DNA of 64,000 nucleotides from assembly GCA_944382125.1 (NCBI GenBank), contig CALWMV010000001.1:119054-183053 (forward strand), read 5' to 3'. The translations under genes and the position numbers were made by a program. Origin of the DNA: an uncultured Lachnospiraceae bacterium (GTDB lineage: Bacteria > Bacillota > Clostridia > Lachnospirales > Lachnospiraceae). The notes under the pieces are model-generated. The model did no database searches, had not been told where the DNA came from, and was given only the letters and a program-made list of their open reading frames with translations. Shown one piece after another: positions 53,077 through 61,568 of this stretch (position 1 is the first letter of the stretch; each line of letters begins with the position of its first letter).

Positions 53077-54432
53077 TTATCTGCTTCCTACTATGGGCAG
53101 GGGAGTAGGCTCCACCTCTTCCACTGTCTGCATGCTGTCCATGAATGCAAGGTACTCTTCCTTGGTCATGGGAGCCTTGTAGCCGGCGATATTTTCCTTT
53201 GCCTTTGCCGCTCCATCCTTCATCAGTCTGTAGGCAGCAAGAGCAAATATCTTGGCTGTCACCACATAGGCAAGATAGGGATCCTCAACTCTTATATCAG
53301 GGTTATGAAGCTTTCCGGTATATCCTCCAGTGCAGAAATGTACAAGGGGCATGATGGTGGCAACATCGCCAAAATCATCACTTCCTGTGGTATGTCCGCA
53401 AAGGTCACGGCGCTTCGTATACTTTCCCTCTGCAGCTATATCTGCAAATACGCTCTCAAGCACATCCGTATAAGGATTGGGTACACAGGACATATAGCCC
53501 GCCATGGTCTCGATCTTTACTCCGCAGCCTGTAGCCATGGCTGCAGCCTTGAGAGAACGGTCTACCTTGAGGGATGCATCCCTGTATGCCTCAGGGGTCT
53601 TGCCTCTTACGGAATACTGCATCTTGACATTGTCGGCGATGACATTGACAGCAGTGCCTCCGTCTGATACAAAGCCATGTACCCTGACGGTATCCTGGTC
53701 CCTGAAGCTCTCCTGCTGAAGGGCTATATTGACCATGGCCGCCGTAGCTGCATTGAGGGCATCTATTCCCTCATGAGGAGCATCTGCCGCATGGGCAGCC
53801 CTTCCTGTGAAGGTAACGGTCTTATTGACAAAGCCGTTGCTGCTGCCATTATAAAGGCCGTAGTCTGCACCGGGCATGATGTGATGGCCCATGGCTATGT
53901 CCACATCATCAAAGGCTCCGATACGGATAAGCTCGCACTTTCCACCGCCGTATCCAAGCTTTCCCTCTTTTATAAGATCAGACTTGAACTCTATATCCAC
54001 GAACTCCTCTGCGGGAGCTGCCATGAAGCATATATTGCCTCCCATGGCCTCAGCAACCTCAGGGTCTGAAAGTGCCATGGCGGCACCCACAACTCCCGTA
54101 AGCTGGGCATTATGTCCGCAGCAGTGTGAGCAGCCGGTCTCAGACCAGGAATCCGGATGATTGGGGATGGGCAGAGCATCCAGCTCGCCTATCATCGCAA
54201 GGGTAGGACCCTCGACCGAGCCTTTTTCCTTAAGGTAGCTCTTTACTCCGGTGATGGCAAGGCCTGTCTCGGGCTTCATGCCGAGCTTTTCCATCTCCTC
54301 CACGAACTTTGAGCTTGTACGTTTCTCCTTGAAGCCAAGCTCAGCATGGCAGAAGATATCCTTTCCAAAGGCCATGATCTCATCTTTTCTGCTTTCGATT
54401 ATGTCGCAGATCTTCTGTTCTATCCTGTCCAT
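53077..54432 (-). CDS. M20-family amidohydrolase (AbgB/peptidase-like)
   Basis: A 451-residue metal-dependent amidohydrolase of the M20D group, which includes p-aminobenzoyl-glutamate hydrolase AbgB and indole-acetyl-amino-acid hydrolases. Visible are FCHAELGFKEKRTS near 27-40, MIGELDALPI near 79-88, the metal site GCSHCCGHNAQ near 100-110, PAEE near 138-141, the dimerisation domain VTFTGRAAHAADAPHEGIDAL near 209-229, and HFCTGGYTGKLHNPD. It probably removes an amino acid from an N-acyl or N-aryl conjugate. GGAGT precedes the ATG. It appears monocistronic. The exact substrate is not evident. Confidence 0.9.
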   Translation of the reverse strand: MDRIEQKICDIIESRKDEIMAFGKDIFCHAELGFKEKRTSSKFVEEMEKLGMKPETGLAITGVKSYLKEKGSVEGPTLAMIGELDALPIPNHPDSWSETGCSHCCGHNAQLTGVVGAAMALSDPEVAEAMGGNICFMAAPAEEFVDIEFKSDLIKEGKLGYGGGKCELIRIGAFDDVDIAMGHHIMPGADYGLYNGSSNGFVNKTVTFTGRAAHAADAPHEGIDALNAATAAMVNIALQQESFRDQDTVRVHGFVSDGGTAVNVIADNVKMQYSVRGKTPEAYRDASLKVDRSLKAAAMATGCGVKIETMAGYMSCVPNPYTDVLESVFADIAAEGKYTKRRDLCGHTTGSDDFGDVATIMPLVHFCTGGYTGKLHNPDIRVEDPYLAYVVTAKIFALAAYRLMKDGAAKAKENIAGYKAPMTKEEYLAFMDSMQTVEEVEPTPLPIVGSR

Positions 54433-54548
54433 TTAAGACTCCATTCCGTCCCTTTCGGGGCTAAATTATTTATGTCGGCCCGTTCCCAAAGGGCAGGGCA
54501 TCGATATACCTAAACTAACTCAAAGACCGGCCGGTGTCAATCCCGGCC

Positions 54549-56645
54549 TTATCCAAAGATGGACATCGTAAGGAAAAGCGATGACATAAGGGATGCTATC
54601 AGCGATACTACCGTGATCTGGGTATTGATGGACGGTCCCGCCGTATCCTTGAAGGGATCACCCACGGTATCTCCTACTACTGCAGCCTTATGGGCTTCGG
54701 AGCCCTTGCCTCCCTCATGTCCTGCCTCCACATATTTCTTGGAATTATCCCAGAGTCCGCCTGAGTTTGACATGAAGAGCGCCAGCAGAAGTCCGCTTAT
54801 GATATTGCCGGCAAGGAAGCCTCCGACCGCTTCAACTCCTCCGATAAATCCTACCAGCACCGTGGCTATGATGGCCATAAGTCCTGCAGGTATAAGCTCC
54901 TTTATCGCACCATCCGTAGCTATATGTATGCACTTATCATACTCTGGAGATGCGGTTCCCTCCCGAAGTCCTGCGATCTCTCTGAACTGCCTGTGTATCT
55001 CAGCCACCATCCTCTGAGCATTCTTATCCACACCCAGTATGAGCATCGCTGAAAATACCGCAGGAACAGCAGCGCCTATCAGCATGCCGAAGAATACAAG
55101 AGGATCCAGTATGTCAAAGCCTGTTATCCCGGCTATGCCTGCTGCGGCTGCAGCTTCATTGACCTCACTCATGAAGGCTCCAAGCAGGGAGATGACCGTA
55201 AGTCCCGCAGCTGCTATGGAAAATCCCTTTGTAACAGCCTTTACAGTATTGCCGGCAGAATCCAGCTCATCAGTTATCTCAAGGACCTCATCTCCGAGGC
55301 TTCCCATCTCGGCAAGTCCCCTTGCATTATCCACGATAGGTCCGTAGGCATCATTGGAAACTATCATGCCTACTATGGAAAGCATGCCCACTGCCGCCAT
55401 GGCTATGCCGAACATGGCATATTCCACTGTATGAACTCCCGTGGGATCCAGACCTTCACAGAACTTATAGGCAGCCAGCGCGGAGACTCCGATACCCACC
55501 ATGGCAGGCAGTGCACTGATAAATCCATAGGAAACTCCGGAAAGTATGGTGAAGGCAGGGCCTGAACCCGAGGCCTTTGCAACATTGTGTACCGGAGGCT
55601 TGGTATCATCGGTAAAATAGTCAGTGGCTATACCTATGACCACTCCTACCAGAAGTCCTACTATGCAGGCTCCCCATATCCTTATATCATATCCGAGCAC
55701 TGCCGTGGCTATGCCTGTCAGCACCACATATATGGCCGTAGTTATGTAAGTTCCGGAGTTGAGCGCCTTTGTAGGGCTTCCGCCCTTTCCTATGCGGGCG
55801 CACATTATGCCTATAACAGAAGCAAGAAGTCCAAGGGCCGTAAAGCAGAATACCATGCCCACATACTTGCTTCCTCCCTCAAGGCGGTCAAGCGCTGCCG
55901 CCATGATGAGAGCCGCTGCCATGGAAGCCACGTTGGAATCAAAAAGATCCGCTCCCATGCCCGCAACATCACCTACGTTATCACCCACGTTATCGGCTAT
56001 GACCGCCGGGTTCCTGGGGTCATCCTCAGGGATGCCAAGCTCTACCTTTCCGGTAAGATCCGCACTGATATCAGCAGTCTTTGTAAATATTCCTCCGCCT
56101 GCCTTTGCAAACAGAGCCATGGAGCTGGCCCCGAAGGAAAATCCCAGGCATACCGTCGAGTCACCGGTCAGCAGATATACAAGAGCCACACCTATGAGGC
56201 TTGCTCCCACTACCGCCATGCCCATGACTGCTCCCCCGCGGAAGCCGGTCATAAAGGATGGAGCTATGCCCTTCTTTGCCGCCTCGGCACATCTTCCGTT
56301 GGCCAGGGTAGCCACCTCTATACCTATCTTGCCTGCAAATCCGGAAAATACGGTTCCTGCAATATAGGCGATGACCATCTTGATATTGGGTATCACGCTT
56401 CCGGTCCATACAGGCGAAGGCAGAAAGATAAATATCAGCAAAGCTGCTGCCGTGCAAAATCTGGCGAGGACCTGAAATTCCCTTTTAAGGAAAGTCCTGG
56501 CTCCGTTCCGGATCAGAAGTCCCACCCTTTCGATCTCTTTGTTCTCCTGGGGCTGTTTCTTCACCCATGAAAACAGCCATGCCGCATATGCAAATGCTAC
56601 CAGGGAGATGATAATTGCAACGATTTCCATACTTGACGCATTCAT
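54549..56645 (-). CDS. hppA: Membrane-bound ion-pumping pyrophosphatase
   Basis: A 698-residue integral membrane pyrophosphatase with about 16 helices, which couples PPi hydrolysis to H+ (or Na+) export. The pyrophosphate site is intact: DNVGDNVGDVAGMGADLFDS near 220-239, KADISADLTGKVE-type loop before it, and DNSKKYVEAG with NTQITVVSLI at the C-terminus. The sequence AGNTVKAVTKGF carries Lys at the position that in known enzymes marks K+-independent H+ pumps (Ala in K+-dependent ones). I placed the start at 56645 (MNASSMEIVA), with AAGGAGAAGG upstream, instead of ten codons earlier. Confidence 0.94.
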   Translation of the reverse strand: MNASSMEIVAIIISLVAFAYAAWLFSWVKKQPQENKEIERVGLLIRNGARTFLKREFQVLARFCTAAALLIFIFLPSPVWTGSVIPNIKMVIAYIAGTVFSGFAGKIGIEVATLANGRCAEAAKKGIAPSFMTGFRGGAVMGMAVVGASLIGVALVYLLTGDSTVCLGFSFGASSMALFAKAGGGIFTKTADISADLTGKVELGIPEDDPRNPAVIADNVGDNVGDVAGMGADLFDSNVASMAAALIMAAALDRLEGGSKYVGMVFCFTALGLLASVIGIMCARIGKGGSPTKALNSGTYITTAIYVVLTGIATAVLGYDIRIWGACIVGLLVGVVIGIATDYFTDDTKPPVHNVAKASGSGPAFTILSGVSYGFISALPAMVGIGVSALAAYKFCEGLDPTGVHTVEYAMFGIAMAAVGMLSIVGMIVSNDAYGPIVDNARGLAEMGSLGDEVLEITDELDSAGNTVKAVTKGFSIAAAGLTVISLLGAFMSEVNEAAAAAGIAGITGFDILDPLVFFGMLIGAAVPAVFSAMLILGVDKNAQRMVAEIHRQFREIAGLREGTASPEYDKCIHIATDGAIKELIPAGLMAIIATVLVGFIGGVEAVGGFLAGNIISGLLLALFMSNSGGLWDNSKKYVEAGHEGGKGSEAHKAAVVGDTVGDPFKDTAGPSINTQITVVSLIASLMSSLFLTMSIFG

Positions 56646-56702
56646 AAGTCCCTTCTCCTTTTTTTGTTCAATCACGCCAAAAATTATCCCGAAATCAATA
56701 TA

Positions 56703-56731
56703 ATTTTATAATATTTGACGGATTTTTACAA
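56703..56731 (-). promoter_or_regulatory. Promoter of hppA
   Basis: On the minus strand TTGTAA (56731-56726) and TAAAAT (56708-56703) are 17 bases apart, about 55 bases before the start codon. Confidence 0.55.
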
Positions 56732-56778
56732 CAGAAACCTGCGTCCGGACAGCCAGGCTTTAAAGATTTTCCAAGAGA

Positions 56779-56817
56779 CAAAAAAATAACTGAGAGCCTT
56801 ATATACTTAACTCTCAG
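56779..56817 (-). terminator. Terminator of the tRNA pair
   Basis: CTGAGAG (56790-56796) pairs with CTCTCAG (56811-56817). On the minus strand it is followed by TTATTTTTTTG. It lies just after tRNA-Glu. Confidence 0.8.
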
Positions 56818-56824
56818 CTATCTA

Positions 56825-56896
56825 TGACGCCAACGGGAATCGAACCCGTGTTACCACCGTGAAAGGGTGGTGTCTTGACCGCTTGACCATGGCGCC
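56825..56896 (-). tRNA. tRNA-Glu (TTC anticodon)
   Basis: A 72-base cloverleaf: acceptor GGCGCCA pairs with TGGCGTC, the D-arm is GGTCAAGCGGTCAAGAC, the anticodon arm is CCACC-CTTTCAC-GGTGG with anticodon TTC, and the T-arm is ACGGGTTCGAATCCCGT. The discriminator is A, and CCA is not encoded. Confidence 0.96.
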
Positions 56897-56952
56897 TCAT
56901 ATATATCCTTCATAACGCTGGCTTTACGGATCATAAAGCATCGTTATAGATA

Positions 56953-57026
56953 CGCCCCAACTAGGACTTGAACCTAGGACCCCCTGATTAACAGTCAGAT
57001 GCTCTAACCAACTGAGCTATTGAGGC
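56953..57026 (-). tRNA. tRNA-Asn (GTT anticodon)
   Basis: A 74-base cloverleaf: acceptor GCCTCAA pairs with TTGGGGC (one G-U), the D-arm is AGCTCAGTTGGTTAGAGC, the anticodon arm is TCTGA-CTGTTAA-TCAGG with anticodon GTT, and the T-arm is CTAGGTTCAAGTCCTAG. The discriminator is G and CCA is not encoded. It lies 56 bases upstream of tRNA-Glu in one transcript. Confidence 0.96.
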
Positions 57027-57051
57027 ACGTGCCCTCTCGGACAGCTATTAT

Positions 57052-57080
57052 ATTCTATATGAACAGCACATTTATGTCAA
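57052..57080 (-). promoter_or_regulatory. Promoter of the tRNA-Asn/tRNA-Glu transcript
   Basis: On the minus strand TTGACA (57080-57075) and TAGAAT (57057-57052) are 17 bases apart, about 25 bases before tRNA-Asn. Confidence 0.75.
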
Positions 57081-57176
57081 GGAATTTTTCCTCTGCCTTA
57101 TGACGTTCAGTCTGGCAGGTCATCATCGCAGATATAAACAGGTCTTTACTCAGGATATCTGCTTCTCCTCTCAACC

Positions 57177-57206
57177 AAAAAGAGCCGCTCTCGGGGCAGC
57201 CCTCAT
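57177..57206 (-). terminator. mscL terminator
   Basis: On the minus strand, GAGGGCTGC pairs with GCGGCTCTT with G-U pairs around a seven-base loop, and a T-run follows. It lies about 50 bases after the mscL stop. Confidence 0.6.
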
Positions 57207-57258
57207 TGATCAGCTATTTGATTTCTCTCTTTTGATCTTTTGGATCACAAAGCTGTGA

Positions 57259-57711
57259 TCAGGCCTCTGCCTTTGCTTCAGCCTTCACCTCTGCCTCAGC
57301 CTTCTGCTCCTCGAGAACTGAAGTACAGTTAGGGCAGCGGGTAGCATCGATGGGGATCACGGACTTGCAGTAAGGGCATACCTTGGTGGTAGGTGCTGCC
57401 TCTTCCTCCTCTGCGGCGATCTTCTTGCCAAGGTTAAGAGCTGTATTGACAGCCTTAAGGATGCAGAAAAGGATGAATGCCATGATCAGGAAGTTAGCAA
57501 CGGAGGATACCAGATTGCTTCCGAATCCTGCGACGTCCTGAAGATCATAAGCCTCTGCTCCGGAAACAAAATTGAGTATGGGGTTGATGAAATTGTCAGT
57601 AACTGCAGTCACGATATTTGTGAACGCACCACCTATGATAACACCGACTGCCATATCCATGACATTGCCGCGGATGGCAAACGCCTTGAACTCCTCAATA
57701 AACTTCTTCAT
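57259..57711 (-). CDS. mscL: Large-conductance mechanosensitive channel with C-terminal zinc ribbon
   Basis: A pressure-relief channel that opens on hypo-osmotic shock. Residues 1-100 are a normal MscL: KKFIEEFKAFAIRGNVMDMAVGVIIGGAF (helix 1), a loop, and a second helix VANFLIMAFILFCILKAVNTAL (71-92). The usual C-terminal helix is acidic (AAEEEEAAP). It is followed by a zinc-ribbon-like motif, Cys112-X2-Cys115 and Cys126-X2-Cys129 (VCPYCKSVIPIDATRCPNC). The last 15 residues are Glu/Ala/Lys-rich. Total length is 150. GAAAGGA precedes the ATG. Confidence 0.94.
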   Translation of the reverse strand: MKKFIEEFKAFAIRGNVMDMAVGVIIGGAFTNIVTAVTDNFINPILNFVSGAEAYDLQDVAGFGSNLVSSVANFLIMAFILFCILKAVNTALNLGKKIAAEEEEAAPTTKVCPYCKSVIPIDATRCPNCTSVLEEQKAEAEVKAEAKAEA

Positions 57712-57914
57712 ACTTATTCCTTTCTTTCTCCAGCACTGGGCCTTACATCATATTGCTCTATAAAAAGCCTCAGCTTTCTATATCATAAAATGTCTGCCCC
57801 CGTTTGCTCTCCCCTCCGTCAGGACCATCAGCTGATGATCCTTTTTTCATACCCCGGGCCTCTTCTTCATATCCGGCCCACTTGTTTACGGCTGCTGCAA
57901 TCCACCGCAGCCCA

Positions 57915-58703
57915 TCAGATAAGCCCGTAATGCTTCATGGCATATTCTATGCCGTCATCCTCCAGATCCCTGGTGATAAATTCAGCATAGGGCTCCAGCT
58001 CTTTATCATGCTTTCCCATGACGACTGAATGCTCCGCAAACCTGATCATATCCAGGTCATTGGTGCTGTCTCCAAAAACATAGATATTTTCCTTTGGTAT
58101 GTCAAGTGTCTCCATGATCTTTTTTACCGCATAGGCCTTGCCATGTCCTTTAGGAACACATTCATAAAAGTCACCGCTGCGCTCGATCACATCAAAATAC
58201 TTTTCCGCAAAAGCCCTGAAGGATCCAAGGTCAGTCTCCTTATCATACTGCATACAGAATTTGTTTGCAACATAGGAGCGATCATAAAAATCCCCAGTCC
58301 AGAGCGCATCCTGATCCTTCACAAGATCAAGAAGCCAGACCACCTCGTTTATGCGTATCCATGGAGCAAAGGCTACTCCCTTCGGCCCTTCCAGCACCAG
58401 GTCTCCCCTGTCCTTCCTGCATTCTTCCCTGACCTCATCGAGGATGTCTTCAGGAAGCTCAAAGCTGTATATATTTTTATCTCCTATATACAGATCCGTA
58501 CCGCAGCCGCAGAGCAGTCCGTCGCACTCAACATAGTTTTCGATATATCGGGCAAGGGGAAGTATCCTTCCTGAATTGATGAATACATAATGTCCCTTCT
58601 CCCTGGCTTTTTTTATCGCAGCCTTGGTGCTCTCCGGCACATATCTGCCGTCCCCCATCAGAGTTCCGTCCACATCAAAGAACAGTGCACTCTTATCCGT
58701 CAT
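57915..58703 (-). CDS. HAD-family (Cof-type) sugar-phosphate phosphatase
   Basis: A 262-residue haloacid-dehalogenase phosphatase of the Cof/YidA subfamily. Motif I is FFDVDGTLMGDG (8-19, nucleophile Asp and general Asp), motif II FINSGR (55-60), and motif IV FGDSTNDLDMIRFA near 209-222. A type II cap domain lies between. Such enzymes dephosphorylate sugar phosphates or flavin/nucleotide intermediates. It lies 16 bases downstream of rpiB, so it may act on a pentose phosphate. The start has GAGAGG upstream. Confidence 0.9.
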   Translation of the reverse strand: MTDKSALFFDVDGTLMGDGRYVPESTKAAIKKAREKGHYVFINSGRILPLARYIENYVECDGLLCGCGTDLYIGDKNIYSFELPEDILDEVREECRKDRGDLVLEGPKGVAFAPWIRINEVVWLLDLVKDQDALWTGDFYDRSYVANKFCMQYDKETDLGSFRAFAEKYFDVIERSGDFYECVPKGHGKAYAVKKIMETLDIPKENIYVFGDSTNDLDMIRFAEHSVVMGKHDKELEPYAEFITRDLEDDGIEYAMKHYGLI

Positions 58704-58719
58704 ATGGCCTCTCTGAGTT

Positions 58720-59157
58720 TCAGCCTTCCAGAGCTGAGATCTTGTCTATACGAAGCTGATGGCGTCCCCCCTGGAATTCGGCATCCAGCCACTCATCAAC
58801 TATCATCTTTGCAAGCTCAGGTCCGATGACCCTGGCTCCGAAGCAAAGCACATTGGAATTGTTGTGCTGACGGCTGAGCTTAGCTGAGAAGGGCTCTGAA
58901 CAGCAGACTGCCCTTATGCCCTTTACCTTGTTGCAGGCAATGGAGATGCCCACTCCCGTACCGCATATGGCTATGCCGAGATCAGCCTCCCCGGAAAGCA
59001 CTTTGTCGCAGACCTTCTTGGCATAATCAGGATAATCCACGCTCTCATGTCCGTCAGTCCCCACATTTATGACCTCACAGCCTCTATCCTTCAGATGCTG
59101 CATGATCTCATTTTTCATATCTGTAGCTGCATGATCGTTGCCGATAGATATCTTCAT
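58720..59157 (-). CDS. rpiB: Ribose-5-phosphate isomerase B
   Basis: A 145-residue RpiB/LacAB-type isomerase that interconverts ribose 5-phosphate and ribulose 5-phosphate; it could also act on allose phosphate. Diagnostic residues: IGNDHAATDMKNEI (4-17), GTDGHESVDYPDYA (34-47), ICGTGVGISIACNK with the active Cys (64-77), and CSEPFSAKLSRQHNNSNVLCFGARVIG. An AAAGGAGG site precedes the ATG. It is followed closely by the HAD phosphatase gene. Confidence 0.95.
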   Translation of the reverse strand: MKISIGNDHAATDMKNEIMQHLKDRGCEVINVGTDGHESVDYPDYAKKVCDKVLSGEADLGIAICGTGVGISIACNKVKGIRAVCCSEPFSAKLSRQHNNSNVLCFGARVIGPELAKMIVDEWLDAEFQGGRHQLRIDKISALEG

Positions 59158-59271
59158 ACCTTTCCTCCTTTTACTATATAAAATGCTTTGTTTTTTTATT
59201 GTTTCGCCTTACGCTTCCCTGCTGATCAGCTTATTCATACTTTTCCGCCTCAGCACCTTATCTCTTCGGCA

Positions 59272-60282
59272 TCAGGCATTTTTCAGCCTGGGCTCATAGC
59301 TCTCCGGAGAATAGTGTATCACCGTGCTTCCCCCATTTTCAAACTCAAATGGGATATAGAGAAGCTCCTTCATGGCCTCCATAAGCTCCGCTCTCCTGTC
59401 CTTCTCAACATAGAAAAGCAGGAAGCCTCCGCCTCCGGCTCCAAGGAGCTTTCCTCCTATGGCTCCGGCCTTCTTGGCGGTCTCATACATATCATCTATG
59501 ATATCCGTGCTGATGCCTCCGGATATGCCCCTCTTGAGCCTCCAGGTGTGATCCAGCAGGCGCCCGAACTCTGAAAGATCCCTGTCTTTGTAAGTGAGCA
59601 CGGCCTCTGCCTCATCCACCAGTCTCCTCATCTCCTCAAGCTCAGCGGTCTTATCCGCTAAGGCCTTCTTCGTCCCCTCCTGGATATCCGATGAAAATCT
59701 CGAAAAACCGGTAAAGAACATCATCAGGTTATCATTGAGCTCCCTCTTCCTTTCAGGGGAAATGATGACCGGCCTTACCCTGTAGCCGTCAGCATCAAAA
59801 TCTATGCGGTTCAGTCCGCCATAGGCTGCCGCTATCTGATCCTGGATACCTCCGGTCTCAGCACAGAGCTCCCTCTCAAGGTAGATGGCTCCGTCGGCCA
59901 GCTGCTTTTTGGAAGCATACTTGCCCTTAAGGGCATAGAAGGCATTGAGCATGCCCACCGCAAAGGAACTGGAGGTCCCAAGTCCTGAACGGGCAGGGAG
60001 ATCCGCGTCATAGGTCAGCCTGAGCTCATGCATGTCCATCATCTGCATCGCATTCCTGATGGCAGGATGCAGGATATCCGCAGTATGCTCTACCCTTTCC
60101 ACCTTGGAATATATTATCTCATTGCGATAATCGAAAAACCTCGGTAGATGCCTCACGCTGACATAGCAGTATTTATCGAAGGTGGTGCTCAGCACCGCTC
60201 CTCCGTGTTCCTTATAATAATCCGGAAAATCCGTTCCTCCTCCGAAAAAGGACATGCGGAACGGAGTCTGAGTTATGACCAA
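59272..60282 (-). CDS. GHMP-family sugar kinase (HddA-like)
   Basis: A 336-residue GHMP kinase most like D-glycero-D-manno-heptose 7-phosphate kinase HddA and related sugar kinases. The N-terminus reads TQTPFRMSFFGGGTDFPDYY (4-23). The ATP loop is LPARSGLGTSSSFAVGMLNA (near 95-114), and motif 3 is GAIGGKLLGAGGGGFLLFY near 277-295. The start is TTG at 60282 with GAGGAGG upstream; no suitable ATG is near. No other heptose genes are visible, so the substrate could be a different sugar. It lies upstream of rpiB and the HAD phosphatase on the same strand, 114 bases away. Confidence 0.88.
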   Translation of the reverse strand: MVITQTPFRMSFFGGGTDFPDYYKEHGGAVLSTTFDKYCYVSVRHLPRFFDYRNEIIYSKVERVEHTADILHPAIRNAMQMMDMHELRLTYDADLPARSGLGTSSSFAVGMLNAFYALKGKYASKKQLADGAIYLERELCAETGGIQDQIAAAYGGLNRIDFDADGYRVRPVIISPERKRELNDNLMMFFTGFSRFSSDIQEGTKKALADKTAELEEMRRLVDEAEAVLTYKDRDLSEFGRLLDHTWRLKRGISGGISTDIIDDMYETAKKAGAIGGKLLGAGGGGFLLFYVEKDRRAELMEAMKELLYIPFEFENGGSTVIHYSPESYEPRLKNA

Positions 60283-60294
60283 AACAGCCTCCTC

Positions 60295-61485
60295 TTATCC
60301 GACGGAAGCCTCATCCGCCTCTACGTAGCTTACTATCGCATCCTCTGCTATCAGTCTTGCCGCAAGCCAGGCCCTGCATCTTACAGCTGCCTCGTCCTCA
60401 TCATAGGTCTCATTGACCGTCTCCATATCCACGCCGTTCATCTCTGCCCACTCTGCAAGATTTTCCTCTGTGGCCTCAAGGCCCTCAGCCTCACAGATGG
60501 TCTCGGTCAGCAGGTACTGCCTTGCCTCGTCAGCACAGCTCTCCCTTATGGACTCCCTGTAATCATCCAGATTTACTCCCGACATGCTGAGATAATCAGC
60601 AAGTCCAAGGCCATAGGCTGACCTGAGCATATCATCGTGGTAGATAAGCCTCTCCTCTACTCTCCAGTCTACAGCTTCCTCGCTGGGCTCAAGCACTCTG
60701 CAGTTGTCCATGGCTGCACGGACTGCATTGTCATAAAGTGTGAACTCCGCATCGGAATCAGCCTGCTTCTGAAGCTCATCCTTTACGAAGGCTATATATT
60801 CCTCTCTGGTAGCGCAGCTTGCATTGAGCTCTGATGCCAGTTCGTCATCCAGCTCCCTCTGCCTCTGCACGCTGTTCATAGTTATGGTAAATACAGCATC
60901 CTTGCCTGCAAGCTCTTCATTGTAATCCTCGGGGAAGGTGACATTGATATCTTTGGTTTCTCCGGCCTTCATGCCTATCATGCCGTCTTCAAAGCCATCT
61001 ATATAGCCGCCGTTTCCGAGCACAAGGGTCTGGGCCTCGGCAGTGCCTCCCTCGAACTTCTCTCCGTCCACAGAGCCGGAATAATCTATATTGACCGTAT
61101 CTCCATAATCTGCAGGCTCATCGGTCTCTCCCAGATAATAGGGAAGCACATTGACCTCTATGAAGCTAAGGGCATCATCCTCCGTCACCTCATCTGCTGC
61201 CGTGGTCTCCACGCTCAGTCCCCTGTATTCTCCTATCTCTGCGGTCCCAAGGCTGTCAGGCATCTCAGGGTCCAGAGCTGCTATCTCTCCTGCCATGGCT
61301 GCATATGCAGGATCCACCGTAGTGCCGCCTGCTGCCTGTGAAGCCTCAGTCTCCGTCTGCTGTCCCTCGGCATCTTTTCCGCCGCAGGCCGAAAGTCCCA
61401 GCACTGCCGCGGCTGAAAGGATCGCAAGCATCACCTTCATGCTTCTTCTGTTTACATTTTTATTATTATCTCTAAATTTCCTCAT
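60295..61485 (-). CDS. Trigger-factor-like FKBP foldase lipoprotein
   Basis: A lipoprotein of about 396 residues. A basic N-terminus (KFRDNNKNVNRRSMK) leads to the signal segment VMLAILSAAAVLGLSAC with lipobox LSAC. The middle contains an FKBP-type prolyl isomerase domain (DYGDTVNIDYSGSVDGEKFEGGTAE, then FEDGMIGMKAGETKDINVTFPEDY), and the C-terminal half is helical like trigger factor. It probably folds exported proteins at the outer face of the membrane. An ATG at 61485 and a GTG two codons earlier both fit the GGAAAGG site. It lies 83 bases downstream of signal peptidase I. Confidence 0.88.
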   Translation of the reverse strand: MRKFRDNNKNVNRRSMKVMLAILSAAAVLGLSACGGKDAEGQQTETEASQAAGGTTVDPAYAAMAGEIAALDPEMPDSLGTAEIGEYRGLSVETTAADEVTEDDALSFIEVNVLPYYLGETDEPADYGDTVNIDYSGSVDGEKFEGGTAEAQTLVLGNGGYIDGFEDGMIGMKAGETKDINVTFPEDYNEELAGKDAVFTITMNSVQRQRELDDELASELNASCATREEYIAFVKDELQKQADSDAEFTLYDNAVRAAMDNCRVLEPSEEAVDWRVEERLIYHDDMLRSAYGLGLADYLSMSGVNLDDYRESIRESCADEARQYLLTETICEAEGLEATEENLAEWAEMNGVDMETVNETYDEDEAAVRCRAWLAARLIAEDAIVSYVEADEASVG

Positions 61486-61568
61486 CGTCACATAGACCTT
61501 TCCAAAATCTGATTTCTTTCCATGCCGCAGATGGATCAGCGCAGCGCCATGCCGCCGTCCATCAGGGC

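Noticed and set aside
57819..57846. Palindrome AGGACCATCAGCTGATGATCCT with T-run near the HAD gene
   Set aside because: It has terminator form only on the plus strand, where no gene precedes it; significance is unclear.
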